Positions 25,100-34,337 of a DNA stretch of 64,000 nucleotides are shown here, one piece after another (positions within the stretch are counted from its first letter, which is position 1; every line of letters starts with the position of its first letter). Made by a program: the position numbers and the translations under genes. Source of the DNA: Rostrohypoxylon terebratum (taxonomy: Eukaryota; Ascomycota; Sordariomycetes; Xylariales; Hypoxylaceae); assembly GCA_022497145.1 (NCBI GenBank), contig MU385855.1:806001-870000 (forward strand). Direction: 5' to 3'. The notes under the pieces are model-generated. The model was not told where the DNA came from, did no database searches, and saw only the letters and a program-made list of their open reading frames with translations.

Positions 25100-25844
25100 T
25101 CAACCGCGTGGTTTCTTTCTGCTCTTGGAGGCTTTCTGTTTCCTCTGGCTCAGTTGTCTTTCCGACTTGGTCTCATACCTGAACTTCGGTTTCTTCTTTT
25201 TGGGTGGTCTGATCTTCTCTTGACTCCCTGGAGGATGTTGGGAATCTCCCCTCGCTGCCTCGTCTTCATCCTCTTCGCCTGACTCATCCTCCGGCTTAGA
25301 GCTTGACAATCCATCTTTAGACACATTGACAGACTCTATTGTCACCGTAGTGTAGCGTTCTTCGTCGATGTACTCTTCCTCGTGGTCGATAGGCTCCATG
25401 GCTGGAGTATCTTGAAATCCCCCCCATTCCGCGTCATCTTCCGATGTTTCCTCCCCGCCTACATAGCCAGCTTGTTGCGCTTCCTTTAGAATTGCATTGA
25501 CGTTTTGTACATGCTCTTCAACTTCTCTCTTTCGCTCCTCGCGGACCTGGAAGAGTGGCCAGTATTAGTAAATTAATAATCCCATATCTCTATATTATTA
25601 CCAAGGAAGTGAAACATGCCTGTTTTCTGAACTCGATCTTCTCCTGTCTTGCCCGATGCGCAGCTTGTTCTTGCGCATTCTTGATTCTTTGCAGTTTGCG
25701 CTTGTGAAACCCGGTGAGGTAATCGGAACGGGCGTCATTATCGAACTTGAGTTCTTCGAGTGAATGTTGAACTTTTCGCTTCTTGGACGGCGGAGGGAGT
25801 AGACCCTTCTTGGGTCGGGGGCGTGCGAACATTCTTTTGTTCAA
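25100..25844 (-). CDS. RRP17: Ribosomal RNA-processing protein 17 (Rrp17/Nol12 family)
   Basis: Predicted 223 aa, exons 25620-25844 and 25100-25546. The intron 25547-25619 begins with GCATGT after CAG, a GC-AG intron, and has a TTTACTAATAC branch site. The GC donor joins EKIEFRKQ to VREERKREVEEHV, the conserved Rrp17 core. N-terminal blocks PRPKKGLLPPPSKKRK and YLTGFHKRKLQRIK are family features. The C terminus is acidic, then strongly basic. Rrp17 is a nucleolar 5'-3' exonuclease factor in 60S subunit maturation. Met at 25832 (MFARPRPKKG) is an equally plausible start. An in-frame GT donor 18 nt downstream would add ACFTSL. Confidence 0.85.
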
Positions 25845-26286
25845 AGGATAGGTAATGGTAAAGTATCGTAGAGAGTCGAAGGCGACGTATGGCTTCGAAT
25901 CTGGGAGGTTCGTGGTTGGAAGAGCGATCTCAAAATAAATGATTTGGAAATTTTAGTGACTCAAGCGATTGTAAGTTTAGGTGCGTTTTTCACTGTAAGC
26001 TCGCCCCGCAATCCTTTAGCGGTCGGGTTCCAGCGCGCTCAGGGATCCAGTTAGAGCCTGTAAAGCCTGTAGACCCCAAATGAGACCGTGACTGTAATAT
26101 TATTATAAGGTTATCTGATAGGGCGGAACATGCCGCGTATTGTACATATCGCTAGTAACCTCCGTGCCGTGCCTTCTAAACGTCAACCTGGAAAGAGCTT
26201 CAGCCTTCTAAAAGCTTAAGCCTCATATCCTTTCTCATCATTTCAACCACCACCAAACATCCACCCGCAAGAAACTCGATAACACT
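25845..26286. promoter_or_regulatory. Divergent promoter RRP17/BIG1
   Basis: About 440 bp between two divergent start codons. No clear TATA box. Pyrimidine-rich sequence precedes BIG1 (26218-26260). Confidence 0.4.
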
Positions 26287-27256
26287 ATGCGTCTCTCCAG
26301 TACTGCCGCAGCATTGGCAACTTGCTGCGTTTCTGCGCACGCATTCTCGGATTCATCCCCCTTTATACTATTATCGACAACCGGGTATGCAACTCGACAC
26401 CAGCAGTATGGGATGTAGCTAATCACGTATACCAATCAGATTGGAACAACCAGCAAACCAGGCGCAAATACAATCTAGCAGAGATGTTTCTGCATCTGCT
26501 CAAAAGCTCCTTTCGGGATGTCCGACCGAACGATACCTCATCGTATCCCAACCGAACCTCAACGCGAACGACCTAAGCGCGAAGGACGCGGTGCCGAATC
26601 TTCGTCGAGCGTTAGAGAAGGCCCAGACCCGGTATACCGTCGCAGAGGTTGCCGGAGAGCTGAACTTGAAGGAGGTTTCAGCACATATCAAAACATCTTG
26701 CGAAGGGGTGGTACAGCCATTCATTGACGAACTCGAACTCGCTCCTCTTCCATCAACCAACGTCGCTCGGACGCTCAAAGAGAACGGTAACTATTTAATG
26801 CAGCTTTCATCGGTGGGCCATTTTAACTGATAATAAATAGATGAGGAGTTCGGTATGGTTTTGGAGCAATACGAAAGGGAAGGATCTTACACGATCATCT
26901 ACACTGGTGGCTCCCGAAAGGAGACGCCTCAGACCTACAACGCCGAGTTCCCAGGCGCCGTACACGAGGAGCTAAAGAGAGACCTACATCTTATTCAACA
27001 GCGGGCCAAGAACAACACACAAGGCCTACCTCTGTTCGAGAAGTACCAATACTTCACTCCAGGTCAGTCCAACAAGTCTGCCATAAATCTACGCACTCGT
27101 ATTAACAGCCAACCAGGCATCTTCACAGCTCTGGTCGCTGCTAGCATCCTTATTTCTATCTTATACGTCGGTCTTCTCGGTGTTGCGAGCCTCGAGGTCC
27201 CCTACGGTGCCTTCGACAAGGAGATGGGACCCGCCGCGCAAAAAAAGCAGCAGTAG
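26287..27256 (+). CDS. BIG1: Big1 protein (ER membrane, V-ATPase S1/BIG1 family)
   Basis: Predicted 268 aa in four exons: 26287-26384, 26440-26786, 26841-27062 and 27117-27256. All three introns are 54-55 nt, and the last is divisible by three without a stop, so an unspliced reading would add 18 residues. A signal peptide (aa 1-19, ending AHA) precedes a luminal domain with CPTERYLIVSQPNL. A transmembrane helix near the C terminus (FTALVAASILISILYVGLL) and the family tail YGAFDKEMGPAAQKKQQ follow. Yeast Big1 resides in the ER and is needed for beta-1,6-glucan; its family is related to the V-ATPase accessory subunit. The closest match is by the tail motif, recalled from fungal homologues. Confidence 0.82.
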
Positions 27257-27628
27257 GTGGAACATCTATACTCATACTGAAACAAACCAGTCTAGTCCCG
27301 TCGAGTGGACAATGTATCGAGGCTGTAATTTAACATGTTGTACTATTGGGTCATCGGAGTCCGGGTAACGGGTAGCATAGAAGTTTGAATTGAGACTTCG
27401 TTCACAGCAAGGCATCATTTATCAGATGGAACGAGACTGTAGATATATGCGACTTGAAATCGAATTGAGCACAACTTTTCCCTTTGCCTATGGTATCTCC
27501 ATCGTGCACCCTAATCGCATGCTCGTCTAGTGGTTGCGTTCTACATTAACTCCGAAACGCCTTTTCGAATCCTCTCAGTAGTAGTCTTAGTGGTATCGTT
27601 CGTATCCCGTAACAGTTGAGAAGTCCCT
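27257..27628. other. Convergent 3' region BIG1/TRM112
   Basis: About 370 bp of presumed 3' untranslated sequence. Nothing else seen. Confidence 0.6.
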
Positions 27629-28111
27629 TCAGACCAAGTGACTCGGCAATAAGAAGTTGGCGATACCCTCGCGGACGGCGTACTCGTGACCGCAGTTCGC
27701 GCACACCAGTTTACCCTCCATCATCTGCGTCTCCATGAGCAGGTTGTGTAAATCCTTGAGTGTCTTCTCGTCGCCCTGCAGCTCCTCAACGGACGGGGGC
27801 TGCGGCGGCAAGGCCGGGAAGCCGAGCTAGCGAAATGTTTAGTTATTTGTTTAGCATGCATATCATACTCGAAGAATGTCGTCGAGTACTATAATTCGAA
27901 ATGAAATAATCAAATTTCATCATACCTCTGTAGCTGTAGTCGATAGAGCCGTCCAATCGATGCGGGGCAGCAAATTTATCAAGAGTTGGGCGTTCACTTC
28001 AATGTCATCTTGCACCAACTCTGCATCTTTGGGATGCAGCGGATACGAATTCGACGAACTCTTGCAGGCCTTGACCGCGCAGGTTAAGAAATTGAGACTG
28101 AGGACCTTCAT
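27629..28111 (-). CDS. TRM112: Trm112, activator subunit of methyltransferases
   Basis: Predicted 127 aa, exons 27926-28111 and 27629-27826, intron 27827-27925 (GTATGA..TAG). It begins MKVLSLNFLTC and ends with the zinc-binding LVCANCGHEYAVREGIANFLLP, both typical of Trm112. Trm112 is a small cytosolic and nuclear scaffold that stabilises Trm9, Trm11, Mtq2 and Bud23. It thereby supports tRNA, rRNA and eRF1 methylation. Length fits the family. The intron contains a short hairpin with TACTCGA arms. Confidence 0.92.
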
Positions 28112-28369
28112 ATTGGCGTGTGGTTGAGTTGCGACAAGATTTTCTCGAGTTTTCTCACAAGTCTAGAATGACTAAAATTTAACTGGCGCCAAAATTTGCC
28201 AAAGCTTTATTATATCGGATGTTACACGTGATAAGAGAACCCAATGTCAAGACCGAACACAGCACATTCATACCTAGTATTATCATCCCATAGATAGGAT
28301 TCGAAATGATCTCACAAGAATTGCTTCATGTATTTCGTTTTTTTAAAGAACTATCAATCCGAACATCAT

Positions 28370-29448
28370 CTATACCATCGTCTTCTCATAACCGGCGTCC
28401 TGCTCACTTCTCCGTTTTGACACGCGCAAGTAGAATGCAAAAGCGGCAACGATAACACCGAAGAACAGAGCCTTTTGGAAGACGGTCCAACCGGCGGAGG
28501 GAGCAGCGGTCCCAACCGTCTCGGTGGTTGCGGGCTCTCTGTTAGTGTATCCTCCAGCCCATTCAGAAATTTCGCTTGAACCTGGAACCGCGCAATAGAT
28601 GTATCAGTAAGAAAACGACGGAGGAAGGCGAGACGAGTACGGCTTGGGAATGTTGTGTGTGTTTATAGCTCAACGTGGATACCTTCAGGGGGCACCTCAA
28701 GCTCTCCGCTCTTAGCAATCTTGACCGTCTGTTCCGGCTTATCGCCAGGCTTGGTCTTGACACCCTCAATCTTCTTGACGACGTCAAAGCCCTCAAGAAC
28801 CTCACCAAACACAACGTGCTTGCCATCAAGCCACCTAATTGACCGTTAGCTTTGTTCCATGCATCCTATTATTTTGAAAGTTGAAAATTGGCACTCGAAT
28901 CGGGGGAATCTTACGAGGTAACAACGGTAGTGATGAAGAATTGAGAGCCATTGGTGTCCTTGCCAGCATTCGCCATGGAAAGGAGACCCTCCTTAGAGTG
29001 CTTCAGCTTGAAGTTCTCGTCAGGGAACTTCTCGCCGTAGACTATGAGAATGAACAATTAGTACTTTATCCATCCAATTATGCACAAAACTAGTTCAAGA
29101 TTGTGACTTACTCGACTTGCCACCAGTGCCATCTCCCTTGGTGAAATCACCTCCTTGGATCATGAACGACTTGATGACTCGGTGGAAAGTAGAACCCTCA
29201 TAACCGAAACCCTTCTCTCCGGTAGCAAGAGCACGGAAGTTTTCGGCGGTCTTAGGGACGGTCTTTCCGTAGAGACCCATTACAATGCGGCCAAGAGGCT
29301 CATCGCCGTGCGTAATGTCAAAGTAGACCTTGTGGGTGATCTTTGGGCCCTTGGCAGCTTCGGCTGACTGGGAGAAGCAGATGACGCTTAGACCGACCAG
29401 CAGCAGAGCGCCGACGAAAACTCGGTGGAGGTTAAACATTGTGAACAA
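28370..29448 (-). CDS. CPR2: ER cyclophilin B (peptidyl-prolyl cis-trans isomerase), membrane-anchored form
   Basis: Predicted 275 aa, exons 29112-29448, 28915-29041, 28683-28834 and 28370-28581. Introns are 29042-29111, 28835-28914 and 28582-28682. A signal peptide (about 1-31) precedes the cyclophilin domain with [24 protein letters not shown] and the tryptophan of [12 protein letters not shown]. It catalyses proline isomerisation during folding in the ER. After VPPEG the last exon adds an acidic linker and a C-terminal helix ([14 protein letters not shown]) with a basic tail. If the last intron is retained, translation stops at 28663 after IHVEL, giving a soluble protein ending HVEL. Start could also be the Met at 29439. 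The symbol is nominal; a CypB-type name is equally apt. Confidence 0.88.
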
Positions 29449-29959
29449 AGGTTAATAACGAGACCCCTCAGACGAATTTGAGTAGAGCCTATGTTGATTG
29501 ATGATTGGATGTGTCTCGAGGAATCGTTCCTGTTTTCCAACGAGGAATAAATAAATAGGGAAGGGGAAATGGAAAGGACACACAAGCTCCAATTGAAGCG
29601 ACGTTTCAACGTTTCAATGTTAGTTAGAGCTGTCGCAAGTTGGCAACAAAACGGAGACGGCACCCCTGAACCGTCACAGGCTAGTTAAACTTACATAGTA
29701 CTAATAATAGGTACTACCGTACTAGTACGAGCGGTTGAATGCGGGGTCCACCGTACTTAACCACTTCAAATTTATCAGCTTATCATACGGTTAGAGGGAC
29801 CGTCGGATTACTCATACCCAGATTCAACCAATCACAAGCGTCGTCATTCGGTAATGCATACAAAGTCAAGTCTCAATCCGAGGTCTTCTTATCACCACAA
29901 ACCTCGTTAAGAATATCGCGACAGCATAATAACAGCACTCTTGTGCTCAATCGCCCAAG
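29449..29959. promoter_or_regulatory. Divergent promoter cyclophilin B/SWS2
   Basis: About 510 bp between two divergent start codons. Contains an ATTCAACCAATCAC stretch with a CCAAT core near 29826. No TATA box is obvious on the SWS2 side. Confidence 0.4.
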
Positions 29960-30447
29960 ATGGTAAGCCTTTTTGAATTATTTCTAGTTGTCAATCACTA
30001 TTATTAAACTGTCATAGGTGACCATAATGGGAGTCAACTTCCACGAGAAGAAGCTAGTCAAGGTAATTTTCTCAAATAGAAGGTTTCGCAAATCACGCTT
30101 CTGACGAACGAATCACACAGAAAGCCCTCACGACTTTCTACGGATTAGGACCGCAAGCGGCCGCCCGTATACTGGCGAAGCATACGATACATCCGCTTGC
30201 CAGACTCGGCGCAGTCCCCCCGAAGACAATCACAGCCCTAACAACCGAGTTATCGACCATGACAATAGAGAACGATGCTAGACGAATAGTACAAGATAAC
30301 ATAAAACGGTTGAGAGACATGGGAACGTATAGAGGAAGACGACATGCTATGGGTCTACCCGTGCGCGGACAGCGGACAAGAGGACAGATCGAGAACGCGA
30401 GGAGGTTCAACTGCCTCGAAAGAGGAGGAACTTGGTCCAGGATTTAA
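29960..30447 (+). CDS. SWS2: Mitochondrial small-subunit ribosomal protein uS13m
   Basis: Predicted 124 aa, exons 29960-29962, 30018-30062 and 30121-30447. The first coding exon is the ATG alone: the donor GTAAGC starts at 29963. Splicing gives MVTIMGVNFHEKKLVKKALTT. The S13 fold is clear: GLGPQAAARILAKH, RDMGTYRGRRHAMGLPVRGQ and the basic GQRTRGQIENARR tail. It belongs to the mitochondrial 37S subunit head. There is no separate cleavable presequence, as in other fungal uS13m proteins. The neighbouring ER cyclophilin is divergent, with no functional link implied. Confidence 0.9.
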
Positions 30448-30932
30448 ACGCATTATCCGGGCTACATTTAGCACGACTAGAGGAATGAGACATAGCCTGG
30501 AAATGACTTCACTGAAGTTATTAAGAAAGGCGTTGATTCGATGTTACGGCAGGATTACATAGGACCTCTGTGAATAAGAGAAGGCGAGAATAGATACATT
30601 ACCTACAAACTGCCAGACTGCCTAATTAAAATTATGTAGGGCAGACATTCCCCCTGTACAGCTAAATGTTGGGGCATCATGATGGAGAGATTGAAAATCT
30701 CATATGTATCTACCTATATCTCACGAAAGTCGACAACTAAACAGCTGATGATAATATTGCCCATATTTGTATAGGATATCCATCATATGATCATATTCTA
30801 ACTACTAGGTGGTGACACATGATGATTATTTTGGGGGGTTGCTTACCCCCTCGAAAATGAACGCATGCTAATTTATCAGTAAAGCATCGTGTGGTACACG
30901 AAGTAATAACCAAAAGATCATACAAGCTCATT
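30448..30932. other. Convergent 3' region SWS2/dipeptidase
   Basis: About 485 bp with no supported gene. Presumed 3' untranslated regions. Confidence 0.6.
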
Positions 30933-32433
30933 TCAATCCAAACCGTTGGTGTAGTAAGCCGCCAACTCACGTAAATCTTCCAGGTCATCTTCTAGCACAG
31001 GTTCTCCTTCTGCCTGCAACTTTGCAGCAACCTTTTCGACGTCTCCCCAGACCCGTAGTATGTTTCCACCTGCGATCTTGCCCGCATCCTCATCGGAGAT
31101 CCCGCGGTGCAGCAACTCGGCGATTAAATCCGGGTACTTGGATACATCAGTCAATCCCTCGGGAGCAGATGGAATGCCATCAAAGTCACTTCCTAAGCCA
31201 ACATGGTCATATCCAATCAAATTACCAATATATTCGATATGGTCAACCACGTGAGAAAGAGTATTGTTCTCGGGGAAGAATTCGGGAACGCCGTTCTCTG
31301 CTCCCTTGTCAACACAGCTGATGAAATCAGGAGCGAAGTTCACTGCAACAATTAGCACCGTATCTAAAAAGGGGTTCTTGGAAAACGTACCCATGACAAT
31401 TGAGTTCTTCTCTTTCACGAGTTGGAGAATATCATCGGGCACATTGCGAGGGTGTGGGCACACAGAAAAGGCAGAGCTATGGCTAAACATGACGGGAGCT
31501 TTGCTGCCTGCCCATCCTTCTTTACCACCCAGGACATCTCTCATGGTGTCCACGCTGACATGGGACAGATCGACTATCATACCAATGCGGTTCATTTCGT
31601 TGACCAGCTGTCTACCCTTGGGAGAGAGACCACCCCAGACCGGGGGAGCTTTTCCGAAAGGATTTTCCCAAAGAGCCGCATCGGCGTATTTGTTACCACA
31701 GTTGTGCGTCAATGTGGCGTAGCGGACTCCCAGCGCGTGGTAGCGTCGCAAATTGGCGATGGAGTTGCCAATTTGGTGGAGACCCTCAATTCCCAGGGGA
31801 GAAATGAACTTGCCCTTCTTGAACGCATCTTTAGCAGACTTGGAGTCTAACGGGATTCCAGAAAACTCATTCGGGTAAGCACTCTGTAGTCGAGTCATGA
31901 GATCGATCTGCTGCAGTGTGAGCTGGACGCTAGCAGCGTAGTTCTCATCCGACCAATCCGAGCCATTAGCGGGACATGGCGTGAATACGCTCCAAAAAGC
32001 ACCTCCGTTTTGACCTTCTCTCAATCTGGGAAGGTCAACATGCATCGGAAGACCACCACCTTCGAATGGCTTTGTAAATGTTTCATTATAGATATGGTTA
32101 TTGTACATAAACCGGATGAAAATAGCAAAGTCATTGTGACCATCTTGGAAGCTATTAGTTGTTTGTCATACGTAGCCGAGGTTATGAGATGGATGAGATG
32201 GATCTACCTATCAAAGGAGTTTCAGAAAGGATCTTCTCGACTCTCTGCTCAACAGATTTGGGATAAAAGCTATCATAGGCTTTTGTCAACGGGTGATGAC
32301 ATCGCGAGGTTGGGTGTAACAATGTGCCTATGACTAATAAGGATGTAGCAAGGAGGATTGCTTTCCTCGGAAATGAAGATTGAGAGCGGACGGGCGGTAC
32401 ACCGTCAACACTCAGTGCCGCTTTCTCGTTCAT
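30933..32433 (-). CDS. Membrane dipeptidase (renal dipeptidase family, M19)
   Basis: Predicted 462 aa, exons 32208-32433, 31391-32143 and 30933-31342. Introns are 32144-32207 (AAG acceptor) and 31343-31390 (48 nt, divisible by three). Zinc ligands of the M19 family all appear present: DGHNDF, the Glu of GIEGLHQIG, DLSHVSVDTM and MFSHSSAFSVCPHPRNVPDD, plus the GLGSDFDGIP aspartate. An N-terminal hydrophobic segment (about aa 24-41, ILLATSLLVIGTLL) suggests a type II anchor rather than a free enzyme. It hydrolyses dipeptides, possibly including D-amino acid or glutathione-derived Cys-Gly substrates. The true substrate is not visible. No biosynthetic cluster genes are adjacent. Confidence 0.92.
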
Positions 32434-34337
32434 GTCGAAGATGGCAAGCAGTCTGAATAACTACCTACCTATGTAAGTATAATTAATTTGTCTCAATGTC
32501 TCAATGTCTCAATATGTCGCTTGGACGTGTCCGTGTGATACTGAAGGAGAAGAAGTGATGCAGTTCTGAGGCGGTTGAGGGTGACCGGCAGCGACTCGAA
32601 CTGAGCTTACAAAGCCAAAGCCAAAGCCAAAGCCTATCTCAAACTTGGAAGTCTCGATCGGAGTTATGGGCCTTAATAGAGAAGTACCTAAGTACCCAGC
32701 TGGGCTGCTGGAGACCTATTAAGGGAACATTAAAACTAAGGGAACTGCAATCCGCGGGCCACAACTGCTACATAATCGGAACTAACACATCATCATTTAG
32801 GTAGGTATGTATGTACATTCTTCGAGTCTCCAGATGGATCCATCTGATGTATCTCATCATGTCTCGTCTGCAGGAGCTCGAAACTACCTAGTATGTACAT
32901 ATGTATGTGAGGTAGACGGGCAGACGGGTTAGTAGATTGAAGGTACGGATGTGCTCATCTACGTTCATGAGGTTAGTTAAGTGATCTTTCAGTTTCGACA
33001 ACGAAACTGCGAAACTAGCTGTCTAAGACAGAAGCCCAAGCTTTTATGCTCCTGACCGCCTATGCGGTTATGTCCATATTCTAAAAATGGACGGAATTAG
33101 GATCTAATTACAGAGTACGAACTTGTTAAATATCGATAATCGAGAGGCCTCTTCTGACCCCGGCAGCTGCCTATGCTGCTTACGTGCCGCTTAAGGCTCG
33201 TCAGGGCCGATGCCCAAAAAGTTCAGATGAAACCACTTGCTACAGGGCTATTCTTTCCAGTTCCAAATGTCGTCAGCGGGACCGGAACGGTACTTGGACA
33301 TAATGTAACCTGCCCAGACCCGCCCCGTAACCACCTCAGCTACTTCTAGGCGTGTACGCCATAGAGTTTTTACTCGGAGGTACTTGGTGAAGTGGTACCA
33401 GGCGCTTGAGGCAGGCACAGATTACCGGGTAAAATATCCTATCTCATCCCCATCGCCAGGTAGAAATCTGCAAACAAAGGGAAACTCCATTGCCCTAAAA
33501 CCCCCCTGGAGTCTGCAGGTCCGACCTTGAATTGCTTGAACCAATGAACTTTAAGCTTCAGCTATTTTTTTGCAGTCTAAGCTTTCTTTCTAGGCGTTGC
33601 AGGGCTTTATTGGCGGCGAGGAATTTCGTAAAAAAAAAGACAGAAACAACTGGAGACAACCGCAAGCCGTGTTTTATCATTCATTCTTTCTGTATATTTT
33701 TCGCATAGTACGCATCTAGTCGTCCGCCTTTGTAGCATACTACATTACATACCTATAGGTACCTAACGTACTCCATACATATTTGCATACATTACATTAC
33801 ATACATACATATGATACACACATGCATCCACAAGTCACAAGTCACATCCGTCTCTAATCTAAACATACTTCATACTTCATACACATACTTCCCATATTCA
33901 TATTCATATTCATATTCTCATACGCTATTCATTCTCCTCGTTTTCGTCCTGCATTATACTTCTTCCTTCGAACTCCTTCTGCATCTAACCCCCTGTTGAT
34001 TCTAAAATCAGTGATACGACCAACACGACCAGCACAACCAAGCAAGACATCCCATTTTGTGATACTAGTGATACCCGATACCCACCTCCGCCTCCGACTT
34101 GTAACTTTCTAAACGCCCGGCTGTCCTTGATTTTCTTTGCTGGCTTCTAGCAACTTATCCTACCACTGATCCTTCATCGCTTACCACCCAAGCCAGCTTC
34201 CCATTTTCGCGCCTCAATATATTACTTCTACCCACGAGTTGAGACATATCTATAGCTACCTCCCGTTTTGAATCGGCATCAGAACGCCTACGCGGCTGAC
34301 ATTATTTCGGTGTTTCGACAAGACTTGCGTCATCACC
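32434..34337. other. Divergent intergenic region dipeptidase/RGD2 (1.9 kb)
   Basis: No gene seen. It holds short tandem repeats: TCTCAATG x3 at 32491-32513, AAAGCC x4 at 32611-32634, ACAT runs near 33750-33800 and CATATT x4 at 33893-33917. The last 500 bp are pyrimidine-rich and probably RGD2 leader. Confidence 0.55.
32611..32634. repeat. AAAGCC hexamer tandem repeat
   Basis: Four perfect copies of AAAGCC upstream of the dipeptidase start codon. Confidence 0.9.

Noticed and set aside
34276..34335. Minus-strand GTGATGA and CTGA pair in the RGD2 leader
   Set aside because: Only about 58 nt, no C'/D' boxes and no recognised target, so likely chance.
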